A DNA stretch of 64,000 bases from Lithobates sylvaticus (GCA_028564925.1 CM053029.1:433019893-433083892); one strand, 5' to 3'. Positions 11,151-23,578 are shown, counted from the stretch's first letter. Numbers and translations: made by a program. Notes: generated by a model from the sequence alone, not told the origin.

Positions 11151-11500
11151 ACTGTCCCTTTACATTGGCAGTCAGTGTAGAACTGCCCCTTTGCACTGGT
11201 TGTCAGTGGAGAAATCCCTGCTTACCATATTGGTTGCCCCTTACATTGGCAGTTAATAAAGGAATGCTCCTTACATTTGGTGTCAGTGAAAATGTGCTTA
11301 CGTTGATGGTATATGGAAAGAATGCACTGTAACCTTGATGGTTGTAAGTGTGGTTTTCCTGTATATTGGTTGTCACTAAAGAAATGTCCCTTTCCTTTGG
11401 TGGTAAGTGGAAAATGACCCCCTTACATCGATGGTCATTGTAGTTCTCCCTTACTTTGGAGATCAGTAGTAGAGGTGCCCTCTACAATCAGGGAGAAGAA
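11151..11500. repeat. Degenerate tandem array, ~35-45 bp unit
   Basis: Recurring 'cccttacattggtggtcagtg gaaaat' units, about eight to nine very diverged copies. Confidence 0.65.
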
Positions 11501-11899
11501 TGTCCTGTTTTAGAGGGGTAAAAAAAAAAATTTGTGTCAGTGGTTACTTCCCTGAGAGACAAAAGCAGAGGTTTCACTGGTCCCAAATATGTATTTGGCT
11601 CTGCTGAGTGACACTTTGGTCAAATTTTTGAAAGCACCGGGAGATCAATCTGCCACTGATCAAGGAACCCTTACTAATCTCTGGAGGAATCCTAGTTAGG
11701 AAAGGCTGATCTAGACAGTTTTGGAACATTGTTTAGCAAAATAATAACTAGCAATAACAATAGTAATGTAATTATGATTTGCTGAAGTCTACTCAAATTG
11801 GCTATCTTAAAAAATTACATTGTACCCATTTTGATTCCCACTCTTTTCCTAAGTAAGAAATGCAAAACTTCAGTGGGTGTAACAAGATGTCCACTTGCC

Positions 11900-12270
11900 C
11901 CTTCTCAGTGTATCCTTACTGTGGAGGAGTGAGGGGTGTAGCAAGATGGCTGTGACACGTCACTTCCATTACATGGCGGTGAAACGTCACTTCCATTACA
12001 TCTTCTGATGGGTCGCCAAATCTGATGATACACAGACCATTTACAGCGTGCAGCGCAGCTCGTGCATTCGCAGTGGATGCCCGGCTGTGAACCAACAGCA
12101 GAGCGCCCACAGTTACAATGCTGGCTTCCGCAGAGAGGATGGGAAGAGGAGCGGGGCTTTGTTCGCCCACATTGCTGGACCGTGGGAGAGGTGAGTGTCC
12201 GATCATTAAAAATCAGCAGCTACACTTTTTCTAGCTGCTGACTTTTAAATTGGTGGAACTCCGCCTTAAT
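11900..12270. mobile_element. TTAA-type element, right end clear
   Basis: Contains atcagcagctacac...tagctgctgactttt, the marker hairpin of this group, and the end ggtggaactccgccttaa. The left end is not resolved. Confidence 0.5.
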
Positions 12271-13018
12271 GGGAGAAAAATAGGGTTCATCGCATCTCAG
12301 AAAAGCTTGTCTCTGTCTGTGTACTCAGGATGCAGAATTCTCTGTCAAGGAATGTGACAATACTATACTGGTTATTATTTAAAGCAGTCCTACTACTGGT
12401 TCTGAATGGCTACAATGTAAGCTAAGAAGATCAACCTCTATTATTTTACTATTTCATTATACAAAAATAAAGTGAAAAATATATTCTACTACTAAAAACT
12501 ATATGTTCCCTTTATATTGATATTATCAATGTTATTCTTATTTTTAATACTCACATATTATTTAATTGAACTTACCTTTAATTAAGGTAAGAATTTGGCC
12601 CATCAAACTAGCTCAAATGTTTATTCATTTCAAGAGCCAACCAAAATAAAAATGTAATCTCTTGGACCCTGTAATAAGATAAATACCCATATATTTTTCA
12701 GTGTTTTCAGTTCTATGACAGTTGTCTGAGTATTGCCATAAAATTAATCACTTAAGACTGTCAAAGATGGATATCCTGCCAGGTAGGACTATAGTGTTAC
12801 ATAGCATTGTGTATGCCTACTGCCCAAGTGTCATGCTGCTTTGTCTAAAAGATTTACAGTAATTGTGCTTCACACTGCAGACGACATGGAAAAATCATTA
12901 GGTTCCCCCTGATAGTTGTGACAAAGCTGTGTATGGAAGCTGCTGCTTGCATATTTAGAATACATTTTTCCATGCTCATGCAGTGATTTTGCATGGTGGT
13001 CTGATGCAGCTCTCAAGC
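12271..13018 (-). other. PANX2: Probable PANX2 3' UTR and flank
   Basis: AT-rich sequence directly after the PANX2 stop codon on the minus strand, without a recognisable repeat. A minus-strand AATAAA lies at 12620-12625, about 400 bp after the stop, and is a candidate poly(A) signal. Other A-rich sites cannot be excluded. Confidence 0.35.
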
Positions 13019-13374
13019 CTAGTAGTCCACAGAATGTATTATTGCCCTGGGCCTGGGCTCTTCAAAAGGGGCCAACATGACTTGCTTTGGTGGTATAACT
13101 GAAATGATGTCTGCTGGATCAGGGGAGGAAATAGCGATTATACGTTCATCCCTGTCTTCATATAGAGTGTTAATATGGAGTAAAGGATGAGTGGGGTTGC
13201 GGTTGAAGATAGTCATGGGCTCAGGCTTGACCTGACTGAGGGTAACACTTGATGCAGAGACTGCAGCGCTCACCATGTGACTTCCACATGTGAGAAATGT
13301 TGTAGCGACATTTTCACAGCTTTCAGATAATGGCTGATTTTCTTTCTCAATTCTTTTTGCAGATTTTGAAGTAT
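13019..13374 (-). CDS. PANX2: PANX2 last coding exon (C-terminal tail)
   Basis: This encodes the last ~117 residues of pannexin-2, a large-pore channel protein of the pannexin family, together with the stop codon. Seen directly: on the minus strand a pyrimidine-rich acceptor (..cttctttcataacag) precedes the exon at 13375. The frame continues the middle exon in phase (G|AT gives Asp) and ends at TAG, 13019-13021. The tail carries NPTHPLLHINTLYE, PPKQVMLAPFEEPRP and a terminal SVDY. These correspond to THPLLHISTLYE, PQQILIATFDEPRT and STVEF at the end of human PANX2 as I recall it. The segment before that conserved end is poorly conserved, as expected for this cytosolic tail. A start at the in-frame ATG at 13276 would be wrong, because the exon clearly begins upstream at the acceptor. 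Confidence 0.93.
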
Positions 13375-14008
13375 CTGTTATGAAAGAAGAAAAAAATTAG
13401 AATCTACCAAATATATAAAACATAGAGCAAAAATATATACAAGGCAGAGCTATAAAGAGCAATTCCAAGGCATGCAAACTTGCAGTAAATTAACTGAATC
13501 CACCTTGAGTAATCTGATTTCTGCATAATCTCCTGCAAAATAAGCACATTCTGACCTACAAAAGGTTAAAAGGTAGTGGAAAAGATGAAGTGTACTCCCT
13601 GAAATGTGTGCTGTGCAACCAACTTTCTTTTGGGTTTATTTACTAAAGGCAGCCGATGCATGATGGAAGTCAGCAGAACTGCACCTCATTCACTAAACTC
13701 TGGGAATGACATTAAAAGAGAGCAGCATGAACTGAGAGCTAGGTCTACATCAGTGTTGGATTACCAAATTGGCAGAGTAGGCACCGGCTTATGTGCCCCA
13801 CACCGTTTAAGGGTCCTGCGATTCACGTTTAAGGGTCCTGCGACAACCAATTACAATGCTATTGATTTGATCTTGAAAGAAAATTACAACTTTCCTAAAT
13901 TGTTTACAAAAGATAGTAAAAATTAATCAACTCTCATTTAAAGGAAAACATTCCTTTAAAGTCTACATAGAGAAAATACTGTAATGATGTAATGTACCCA
14001 ATAACAAT

Positions 14009-14821
14009 TTAACCACTCCAGCCCCAGAAGATTTGGCTGCTCAATGACCAGAGCAATTTTTGCGATACAGCACTGCATTGTTTTAACTGAATTGCGCGGT
14101 CGTGCGATGCGGCACCCAAACAAAATAGAGCTTTCTTTTGGTGGTATTTGGTCATCTCTGCGGTTTTTATTTTTTTTGCGCTATAAATAAAAAAAGAGCG
14201 ACAATTTTGAAAAAAACACAATATTTTGTACTTTTGCTATAATATCCCCATTTTTTTTTAAAAAAAGCTATTTTTTTTTACAAATTCTATTTTTTTTTCT
14301 CAGTTTAGGCCGAACAGAATAGATTTATAGCATTTTTATGTTTATTTTTTTTACTAGTGATTTTTATCATGACTGCGACATTATGGCGTCGGACACTTTT
14401 GACACATTTTTGGCACGATTGACAATTATACAGCAATCAGTGCTATAAAAATGCACTGATTACTGTATAAAGGCCAGCGGTCATTGTGTGTTCTAACTGT
14501 AGGGGAGGGGACTGGCTATAGGAACTCACGATCTGCATCTCCTCTCAGAACAGAACAGGGATTTGTGTGTTTACACACACACGTCCTTGTTCTGCCTCTA
14601 GTGCCCGAGATCGCTCATGGCCAGCGGTCATTGCAACCGCCGGTCACGAGCATCGGCACCCCCCGAGTGCAGCAGGCGCATTCGCACGACTCCGGTGGAG
14701 CGCACGCGCCTGCTATCCTGTTTAAAGGAGCCGACGTATAGCTATGATAGCTCACGGGATCGCGCGCCAACCTGCCGCCATATATGAATATTATGACAGC
14801 GGCCGGTGGGCAAGTGGTTAA
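14009..14821. mobile_element. TTAACCACTT-ended DNA element, complete
   Basis: Left ttaaccactccagccccaga, right gggcaagtggttaa. AT-rich core with gcgctataaataaaaaaag. Related copies: 30512-31195, 39455-40341 and 56733-57480. No transposase. Confidence 0.75.
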
Positions 14822-15182
14822 AGTACATAAACCATAGACATCAGGTTCACGTTACATTTTGTCTCTTAAAAGTTCATCTTCTTTCAGGCTTCAGTTTGTA
14901 AAAAAGTTTGTTGCAACCTATGCATGTGTAATGTACATTAGTGATGGTCATCTCCATCTCGCGACTGACATGCACACTAGTTCAATGTTATCCCATTAGA
15001 GTGCGTGCATGCAAAACCTCCAGAAACCTGCAAGGGGGGCCCCAAGTTTTTCCATGAAAAACCAAACTACTCTACAAATAGGCTTTCCTACCTCTATGCA
15101 TCTCAAGGTTTAGTTTTCAGTTATATGCTGAAGTGTACTTTTTCTGGCTTATAAGGCTATTTGATTGCATAAGAGTAGGTCT

Positions 15183-15375
15183 AAAGGCTGATACACACTG
15201 GCCAAAACCACCCAACATTCAGCCCCTGAGAACAGCCAGTGCTGACAGGTGTGTTCTGGTGGGGAGATAATTGTACTAACTTTGCATCAAGCATTACAGC
15301 GAGCTCCTCCATTTTTTTTTTTTTGTTTAGCTCACTGGGTTGAAGGAAAAAAAAAAACTGCCCATGTGTTCCAGG
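15183..15375. repeat. Palindromic repeat, 'GCTGGTACACTGGG' family (partial)
   Basis: Shares ggctgatacacactggcc, the ggtggggagata tract and a t-run followed by a gaaggaaaaaaaaaa tract with 42273-42590. Confidence 0.45.
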
Positions 15376-15576
15376 CATTACTCACCACTTTCCTCATATC
15401 TGTTTTATGCACAAACAGTGGCTATATACAGGACACTTTGTCATCTGATCATAAATATTCTTAACATTTGCAACATCCTTTCCACCTTGTACACGCCCAT
15501 TTTCTATTTTTCACATATCGTATGGGCCGTTAACACCACAATGCAAGTACTTTTCTTAGCCAATGCTATTTTATGT

Positions 15577-16048
15577 TTAAAGGGGCGTTCCGGACGCATT
15601 TTTTATTTTTTTTTAAAGTCAGCAGCTACAAACACTGTAGCTGCTGACTTTTAATAAGAACACTTAACTGTCCAGCGAGCCCGCGATGTCGCCCCCCCCC
15701 CGAGGCCGATCCGTTCATCGGATCGGCTGCCAGCGCCACTATCTTAACGAAGGGAAACAGGCAGTGGAGCTTTGCAGCTTCACTGCCCGTTTTTCTACTG
15801 CGCATGGGCGAGTCACGCATGCTTTGTGAATGGCCCCATTGTTTTCTGGGACACACACATGTCCCAGAAGACAACGGGGCCACTCACTGAAGATGAGGAA
15901 GCACCGCTGAATAGGAAGAGGCAGATTAGGAAGACTACCTAATAACAGGGGTTTCTGGTAAGTTAAAAAAAAAATTTTTCAAATGTTTTTTTTTTTTTTT
16001 TAAGAATATTAGTGCTATTTTTTATTTTAGGGTGGCCCTCCGCTTTAA
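15577..16048. mobile_element. TTAA-flanked short DNA element
   Basis: Ends ttaaaggggcgttccgg and agggtggccctccgctttaa. Hairpin agtcagcagctacaaacact...gtagctgctgacttt. Confidence 0.75.
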
Positions 16049-16102
16049 TTGTATCTGACTTGCTGTTTCCAAATTAAAAGGAATCTTAATAAATATTTGA
16101 CA

Positions 16103-16495
16103 TTAAAGTGGGGTGCCCCCTAAAAAAAAAAATTTTAAAAGTCAGCAGCTACAAATACTGCAGCTGCTGACTTTTAATAATCGGACACTTACCTGTCCCA
16201 GGGTCTAGCGATGTGGGGGAACAAAGCCCCCCCTTGTTCCCCGCTCCGCTCGCGGAGCCGGCATTCTTACTGGGGGCACCCGGCTGTGGCTTCATAGCCG
16301 GGCACCCATTGCGCATGCGCGAGGGGAAGTGCTGTCAGTGCCCGGGCACTGAAGGTGGCAGACTACAAGGGACCCCCTAGCAACAGGCATTTAGAGGTGA
16401 GTAAAAACAATTTCTTTTTCCAATTATATTATTTTATTTTATTTTTATGATTTTTAAGCAATTTTTTTTTTCTTTTGGTGGAAACACCACTTTAA
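16103..16495. mobile_element. TTAA-flanked short DNA element
   Basis: Ends ttaaagtggggtgcccc and ggtggaaacaccactttaa. The same hairpin family as 15577-16048. Confidence 0.75.
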
Positions 16496-16778
16496 GAATG
16501 TTGAATCAGCATATAGACATTTCACTTTCTGGTGTAAAAGTCAAGACCTTATTCTGTAAAGGAAACTGTGCTATTATATATGGCAGAAATACAAAACCAT
16601 ATCCAGTTCTACAATAAATACAATAAATTTTGAAACATAAGTTATGCCATGTTTAACATGTGCTAAGCTATCACTCGAATAAACACACAGCTTTCTGTAA
16701 TGCTAAGCTTGATCTCTTTTGATCTCAGTTTTTTTTCTATAGAGACTATTAAATCACACACATGTAAAAAATATATTT

Positions 16779-16779
<1 letters not shown>

Positions 16780-16818
<39 letters not shown>
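16780..16818. repeat. TA microsatellite
   Basis: About 18 TA repeats in PANX2 intron 2. Confidence 0.9.
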
Positions 16819-16821
<3 letters not shown>

Positions 16822-17010
16822 GACTTTGACAAAAGCTTTTATTTTTTCAATGAATCTTGTTTGTTTTTCTTGATTGTTACTGCGATACTGTGACGCATGC
16901 AAGAAAACTACAGGGAGGTAGGCATTGCAGAGGCTAACCTTTGTGTTTTAAAATAGAAATATAGATCTACACACAGTCATACCTGGTTTAATAAGTGCAA
17001 CTTAATCTTT

Positions 17011-17282
17011 TAGGCTGGGTTCACACCTATGCGAATTGGATGCGGGTTTCCCCGCACATCCAATTCGCATAGCAGGAGAATGTGACCGGCTCCCTATGGC
17101 GCTGGTTCATATATGTCCGGGCGGCTGTGGAGCGCATGGCACAGAAATGCTGTGCATCTTTGGCTCCGTTTCAGGACCGAATTCAGGCAAAAATTCGGCC
17201 CTGAATCGTCCCTGAAATTAAGAACAGGGACGCACAGTGTTCCTGTGCGATCCACAGCCGGTTTAGGTGTGAACCGAGCCTA
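17011..17282. mobile_element. Short DNA element, 'GGTTCACAC' family
   Basis: Left taggctgggttcacacctat, right taggtgtgaaccgagccta; a near-perfect inverted end. Second copy of the family at 10669-10931. Confidence 0.8.
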
Positions 17283-17529
17283 AATCTTATTCTGGAGAAA
17301 TCTCTGAGAACAGTGTCTATCATCAAATATGATAAAGAGTGCCATAAGATTCAGGTCGATTCCATAATCTATATTTTTCCTATTTATTCTTGAGAATATA
17401 TTTAATGATTGTATGAGGACAGTGCTGGCTTCAAATATTGATAAAATCCAGTTAGTCAGCACTGTTGAGGTGTGATTACTCATTATGTTCTCTGTGACTA
17501 CATGGTTGTGAAAGATCCAAATCTGCACC

Positions 17530-17842
17530 TTAAGGCTCGTACACACTATAAGAAAATTGCGCGAAAATTTTCGTATATTGTGTACGTTGTGTCGACAGCC
17601 GATTCCGAATTTTCGTGCGAAAATTCCAGAAGGGACAAGTTCCAAAATTTTTCTTGTACAGGAACAGAATGAACGATTTTCGTTTAATGTGTACAGTTTT
17701 CGTACGATATTGATACAAGAAAAATCCGAAAAGAAAGACTGCGCATGATCAGAAACAATAAATAACAAAAAAAAGTCTTTGTCATACGAAAATTTTCGTG
17801 AGAATATTTGTACGAATTTTCATTCATCAGTTCCGATTTTAA
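17530..17842. mobile_element. TTAA-flanked short DNA element, 'TACACAC' family
   Basis: Left ttaaggctcgtacacac, right ccgattttaa. Rich in aaaattttcgt palindromes. Confidence 0.6.
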
Positions 17843-17913
17843 GGGCTATCACAGGCTATATAGCTAAACAGACCAGGATGGTAGATCTTCATTCACTTTT
17901 AAAAATTTCTTAC

Positions 17914-19350
17914 CTTTTACATGTGCAGTCATACTATCTTCCTGACTTGGGAAACCATTCTCTTGGCTTTCAGACATGGCTATTGGAGCGCTGTCCTGCA
18001 TCTCTGACTTGGGTTTTTTGCTACTAAGAACATATGGTTGGACATCTAATGAGAAGTGTCGAGCATGTTTTTTCTCAACAGTAGTGATTGCAATTGTACT
18101 AGTGTCACATTTTTGAGATGCATGAGGTGAAGATTTTGAAGAAGCCTCCAAAAGTGGAGCTATTACGGTGTCTGTTGCAGTTTTCCTTCTCATTGGCTTT
18201 GGCTTCTCCGGTTTACTATTTTCAACTTTCATTATGGCTAATTGTTCCTTAAAGGGTTGGGGTAGAGGATTGCTACTGGGGATCCACTTCATTTTCTTTC
18301 TAGGACGCTTTATAACAAGCTGTTCATTGACATCAATATCTGCTGGGTCAAGACTTGGGTCAACTGTCTGCATACCAGAGTCCCTCATGGTGGGAGTGGC
18401 ATCATAATTAGACTGCGCTAATGCTGCAAGTAATTGCCGAACCACGTTGTCATACATTAAGTCACTCTCATTGGTAATAAAATCTAGACGATTTAAGGAT
18501 TTGATATGATCACGATTTTCATTGCAAAACATAGCAAGGATATTTATATCACAAAACTGGGATTTCTGCCACTGCTTCTTAGTCTTTATGCCAACTTTAT
18601 TTAATTTGTCAAAAATGAAGTTGGACTTTCTAACGATGAAGAGATGTATTAAGTTGACAAGAATTATTAAATTCATTAAACTAAGTAGAAAAATATCTAC
18701 TGAAGCAATGATTCTTTGGAGTTGAACAGATGGCAATTTGCAGTTTACCCTTATGTGCAACTTTGAGTTACTGGTTTTAAGATGAGGCTCTCCTAATACA
18801 CAGGTAAATTCATTCTGCTTCTGAGTTGCATAATATGTGCTTAGATAAGTAATAGGCATGATGCTTAGACATATGATGAGCAAATGTCTGGATAAATATA
18901 GTTTGGCTAAAAAGTTACTGCGACCTCTTCTTTCAAGGTACTTTTCAAATAGGTTTTGTTCGGGGCTTTTTTCCTTCTCTGCATTTTCTATGATTTCTCT
19001 CTTCTCTTTTTCTGTAATGCCTGGACCTTTTGACTGAATTTGCTTTTCAATTTTGGGGGCGCGGCCCTCTGCTGCTCTATGATAACAATTGTCGATTTCT
19101 TGAAGCAGGAAGTTCAGCTCTGAAGTCAACCGAGTGGAAGCTAGGAACTCCCACCCCAGAGCAGGAATGTACATGATTCCAGCAAAGGCCAGAAGAGCAT
19201 ATGGGAGAAACTTGTGCTGAAACAATGAAGGCCACTGACTGGCGTTCACCCCTGGTAAAGCATCCTTAAGTTCTGTCCAGCAATATCCTCTGGCGTACAA
19301 GGCTTGATCCCGGGTGAAGTTGTGAGGTGTATAGCAGTATATAGGCTCCT
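17914..19350 (-). CDS. PANX2: PANX2 middle coding exon (pannexin channel core)
   Basis: This 1437-bp exon carries most of pannexin-2. Seen in order: a first extracellular loop with the sequon HNFT and cysteines in YCYTP and GYCWTEL; a second membrane helix around FLPYALLAFAGIMYIPALGW; a long cytosolic loop with EIDNCYHRAAEGRAPKIEKQ; a third helix (HLLIICLSIMPITYL); a second extracellular loop with FTCVLG and NCKLPS; a fourth helix (LLSLMNLIILVNLIHLFI); then the cytosolic tail with FCDINILAMFCNENRDHIKS and RPRKKMKWIPSSNPLPQPF. Similarity to human PANX2 is near-continuous through the core. The acceptor is ttatacag at 19351 and the donor is AAAAG|GTAAGA at 17913. The exon starts with two bases of a split codon, so the ATG at 19300 is internal. 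The first helix lies in an exon I do not find here. Pannexins form large-pore channels; PANX2 is reported mainly in the nervous system. Confidence 0.96.
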
Positions 19351-20043
19351 CTGTATAACAGAGAGAAAAGTCACTGCTGTGGGGTTAACCTAAAAAGAAG
19401 CTCTGAAAAATAAATACATTTGAGGTGATAAAATATTAAGTATATTGGCCAAACAAATGTCACATTCCCTTTACAGCATATACAACAATACCACAGGTTA
19501 AGGGTAGGCAAGACACAGGTATGCATATGCTAACGCCAAAATAGTATGCCTCTTAAACACAGGGCAATCTGCTTTGTTTTTATACACATGTCAATATATG
19601 TTAGTTTTAAAGAAAATCTGTGAAAAACATTTAAAATACCCACTCATCTGCCACTCGACTTACCTTTTGAGTGGCTCCTTACCTCTTTGATTTCTGCTAC
19701 CGTCCCCAAAATAGGGTTGGCAATTTCCAATAGTATTGTCACCAATAAATAAGACTGTTAAAACCCTGCATTACACAACTTACTACCCATATGACATCCC
19801 AGCTAACCCATACCTGGAAGTACCAGGATTGTGATTTATTGTCAGTGGGCATCAGAGAAGTGTGAAAGGGTCAATAAGGATAATTTTAAGAACTAGAGAT
19901 TTCCTAGTGCAGGGGTGGTGGGGTTTAAAATTTTAAGGCAGGTGTGCTTTAGTGTGGGTGAGTTTATAGATCTTTACCATAATTTCAATAATTAGAATAA
20001 ATACGTCCTTTTATTGCATGCAGCATCTTTACAGAATACAGCC
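19351..20043. other. Intronic, nothing recognised
   Basis: Unassigned AT-rich sequence next to the PANX2 acceptor. Confidence 0.5.
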
Positions 20044-20640
20044 TATGTCTGATGCTGTCTGTGACCAGCTATGAGACAAGATTAGAGGAACTGAATTTAT
20101 TCACTCTTGAGAAGAGGAGATTAAGGGGGGATATGATCAACATGTACAAATATATAAGGGGTCCATATAGGCAACTTGGTGTTGAGTTATTCACTTTACG
20201 GTCAACACTGAGGACAAGGGGGCACTCTTTACGTCTAGAGGAAAAGAGATTTAATTTCCAAATACAGAAAGGTTTCTTCACAGTAAGAGCTGTGAAAATG
20301 TGGAATAGACTCCCTCCAGAGGTGGTTCTGGTCAGCTCAGTAGATTGCTTTAAGGAAGGCCTGAATTCTTTCCTAAATGTACTTAACTGGGTACTAACAT
20401 TTATAGGTAAAGTTGATCCAGGGAAAATCCGATTGCCTCTCTGGGATCAGGAAGGAATTTTTTTCCCCGCCGTAGCAAATTGGATCCTGCTTTTCTAAGG
20501 TTTTTTTTTGCCTTCCTCTGGATCAACTGTCAGTATAGAATTGGGTATATGGAATTGTATGATATTTTTATTTTTATTTTTATGGTTGAACTAGATGGAC
20601 TTGTTCTTTTTTCAACCTGACTTACTGACTGTAACTATGT
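20044..20640 (+). mobile_element. LINE 3' end (CR1/L2-like)
   Basis: The frame at 20052-20498 reads TRLEELNLFTLEKRRLRGDM, then RTRGHSLRLEEKRFNFQIQK and VKMWNRLPPEVVLVSSVDCF. This is the C-terminal end found in CR1/L2-type LINE proteins. It is followed by a 3' UTR ending in ttttttcaacctgact...actatgtaa. Heavily 5'-truncated, with no RT domain attached. Confidence 0.75.
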
Positions 20641-22196
20641 AAACATCAGTGGTTTCTCAATGCACACTAAAGACAGTCTAGGTATGACAGCTACTCTCTA
20701 CCATCTCCTGAGTAATTGTGAACACTCTCAACATTAACAATGAGAACCTAAATAAGTAACTGAGTAAGCATATAAATAGACATTCATATGTATGAAGGAC
20801 ACCACATGGTAAGATTTACACAAGAGTTTTTGTTTAATAAATGGGTGTTCTTATTTTTAATAAAATGTTGAAAAACTGATCTTAATTCATTTAGAAAATA
20901 AACTTAGAGGTGATCTCATGAATGCATTGTGTAAAAATATATCAATGTTACTAATAATAATTTTTTTTTTGGCAAATTCATGTTTATCCCAAGAATTGTA
21001 TAAAGGACAAGAGGACATCAGCTGATATTGAAACAAGGAAATTGTGCCATCAGTATATGAGGAATTCATCACAAAGCATTTCTGGCCGTGGCCATCTTGA
21101 GTAAAGGCAGATGATTCATGTAGCATTTACTGTTCTTCCTGAAATCTGTCTGCCCTTAGCTCAGGCATGCAGGCAGGAGGGTATGCTTAGCTGATAAAAC
21201 CCCTCCTCCGCTCCTGAAGACTCCTGGGATGTATGACATTATTTGCCTAGAAGTAACTGAAGAAATGTAAAAAAAAAAGTTTAAATCAAGTAAATATGAT
21301 GTGCAGTACTTTCCTATCTATTTACTAATGTTAGCCGCAGAAGGATTAAAAATAGTTAATGTTGATTGAGAGAGTGAAGTTCTGCTTTAGGATGTCACTA
21401 TGTACCAATAAACTGAATTTCTAATAAGAAGATTTAGCTTTATAATCTGTTTGTAACATCTAGCTATGATCACATACATTATTATCATCAGGATAGAGGC
21501 TGACAGGGAAGCTGGCAGAGGTTCTTACCCCTTCCCACTTTACTGCAAAGAAAAGTTTTTACTGCTCTCTGTGCCCACGTTTAGCAAGTTTTACAGCATA
21601 TCCTGTCCTGCAACAGTTACCTGGCTGATTAATTATATGTTCATTATTTATGCATTTGACAGTAATATCACATTTCCAGAAAAAAAAAACATTTTATTAA
21701 TTAAAGAGACAGGAATACATTACTTGTATTACTTGTAAGCATTGTTTCTTCAACCCAGCCTATGGTCAACATAGAACAAGCTTAAAGGAAACCTGTAGAG
21801 AAATATGTAGGCTGCCATTGGTGACTGCTCTTCTAATTCCCTGGCTATAATGCTGATCATTTAGCCACATTACTTTCAAGACCTGAAACAAATATGTCAA
21901 TCAGATGTTCTGACTTCAGTTACTTATTTTAGATCAGCAATTCAGAAATGACTAAAGCTGCAGACTGCCAAGCAGTCTAGGGTTGGAGGAATAAACTGTA
22001 ATATTCACCTTTTTCCTTGCTCTCATAGTCTTCCCTTCATTGCTCTGCTGGTCACTGGATTTCCAATGTCATCACATACAATGCAAGACCAGCAGTTCTG
22101 TACTGTAAATGTGGATGGTGAGGACCCATGCATATCCTAGGAGCATTGGAGAGCAAAAGACAGGGCTAGCTGCTGTGGGGAGTGAGAAATAAGGTA
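20641..22196. other. Intronic, nothing firmly recognised
   Basis: 21784-22190 (ttaaaggaaacctgtagag onwards) may be part of a dispersed repeat. No gene. Confidence 0.4.
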
Positions 22197-22692
22197 AGTA
22201 CTATGTATTCACAAATGGCAACCACCCCAACCTATAACTGGCCTTTGCAACAAGGAGTACACGGAAGGGCAACAAATGTAAAAAAAAAACAACAAACCAA
22301 AATTTGCGGCTCACTTACCAGCCAGCCTGCAACAAACTGAATTGACCCTAACCATTCACGTCAAAATCAAGGTGTTTAGACTGCACACATTTGCAAATAA
22401 ATGCGTAAGCTGCAGCAGCCAAATCATGGCACCCCAGTGTACTGCAGTCCTAACTCTATCATTCTGAGAGTCTACTGATTTGGAGCACATATATAATAAT
22501 GGATAGATGTCTGGAGGGAGCCCACCCATCCATAAAGATATAGGGACTCACTGGACACCCAGCAGTTGCACAATGGCAGAGAAAGTGTCCAGTCCGTCAT
22601 CTCACCAATTAACCAACAGTACAAACAAATGGCAACCACTCCAACCTATAACTAGCCTTTGCAACAAGGAGCACATGAAAGTACTATGTATT
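22197..22692. repeat. ~54-bp direct repeats around a short insert
   Basis: acaaatggcaaccaccccaa... at 22211-22266 recurs at about 22625-22681 with a few changes. gtactatgtattc lies outside both copies (22197 and 22680), in direct orientation. The enclosed ~360 bp is unassigned. Confidence 0.6.
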
Positions 22693-22883
22693 CTTCTACC
22701 CCTAGAGGGTGTGTGGGGGGGGGGCGTGTGGGGAACTGCAAGGTTCATTTTTTTTCTACTATCCTGGAGGTTGGCTTTATACCAAACTTTAGGTTTCACT
22801 ATGTTTTTTCGCTCACCACAGTGCATAAAGTATATTAGCAAGTATAATAGTATAAGTAAAATTCATATAGGTCCATATATACA

Positions 22884-23578
22884 GTGAGGGAGAAAAGTAG
22901 AAAAGAGAGAAGATGGGTAGGGACCCGAGGTCCTCCGAGACATCAATTAAAGCCGACCTACGCTTGTTGGGGGGAGATTAGGGAAGGCATACGCCAACCA
23001 TGGTTCCCAGACCTTGAGAAACTTGGCGCGTGTGTCGTGGAGAATACCAGACATTTGTCCATTTAGCATCATGACCGTAAGACGGTCCCTCACTCCCTGT
23101 AAGGGGACTGTAGGTTTTTTCTAGGCCTGGGTAATCGTCCTTTTGGCTGCTATGAACAAATAAGATGGCAATTTTTGCTGACGAGTGAATAGGCCCAGAA
23201 TGGGGCAATGCAACAAAGCAAATGTAGCCTCCTTCCGAGTATTTAAATGGAACAAGGAGTACAGCAGACCAAACACTCAAAACCAGAGACCCACCAGTCG
23301 AGGGCAGTTCCACCAGATATGCAGGGCATCCCCACAATGGACACACCCCCGAAAGGGGGATTATAAGTTAGGTTAACGTGGGCAATATGGGCCAGAACCC
23401 AATACCACCACAACAACACTTTATACGCTGCCTCTAAAGTGGAAGTATTAAATGAACATTTAGCAATAAAAGACCAGGCCTTGCTCCAATCTGCCGGGTC
23501 GATCTCAGTACCCATATCCCGCTCCCACTGAGCCACATAGGAAAGTGAATTTAAAGACGATCGACCATTCAAAGACAC
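22884..23578 (-). pseudogene. LINE ORF2 C-terminal part
   Basis: Overlapping minus-strand frames (23578-23243 and 23346-22978) carry MGTEIDPADWSKAWSFIAKC, YKVLLWWYWVLAHIAHV and a knuckle-like region. This is the end of an L1-type ORF2. Frames change within it. The sequence then runs into tacagtgagggagaaaagta near 22877, where the LINE appears to stop. Confidence 0.65.

Larger units (their letters stand above)
10625..11714. mobile_element. hAT-like repeat with degenerate tandem array and nested element
   Basis: Left end tctagaccaacctttctcaa, right end ttaggaaaggctgatctaga, inverted to each other. Inside: the short element 10669-10931 and the tandem array 11151-11500. aggtctcagggaaccactg is a marker of this frog family as I recall it. 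Confidence 0.6.
13375..17913 (-). other. PANX2: PANX2 intron 2
   Basis: A 4539-bp intron between the two visible PANX2 coding exons, GTAAGA at the 5' side and ..ataacag at the 3' side, phase 1. It is mostly filled by short DNA-transposon repeats listed separately: 14009-14821, 15183-15375, 15577-16048, 16103-16495, 17011-17282 and 17530-17842. There is also a TA microsatellite near 16780. If the intron were retained, the frame would stop 16 residues past the donor. Confidence 0.9.

Noticed and set aside
16663-16902. 79-residue frame with an IYIYIYIY run
   Set aside because: Translation of a TA microsatellite.
18168-18725. Plus-strand frames opposite PANX2
   Set aside because: Antisense shadows of a strongly conserved exon.
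22870-22900. tacagtgagggagaaaagta as a Tc1 terminal repeat
   Set aside because: It resembles a Tc1 end, but no Tc1 sequence follows; the flank is LINE 3' sequence, so I do not call it.
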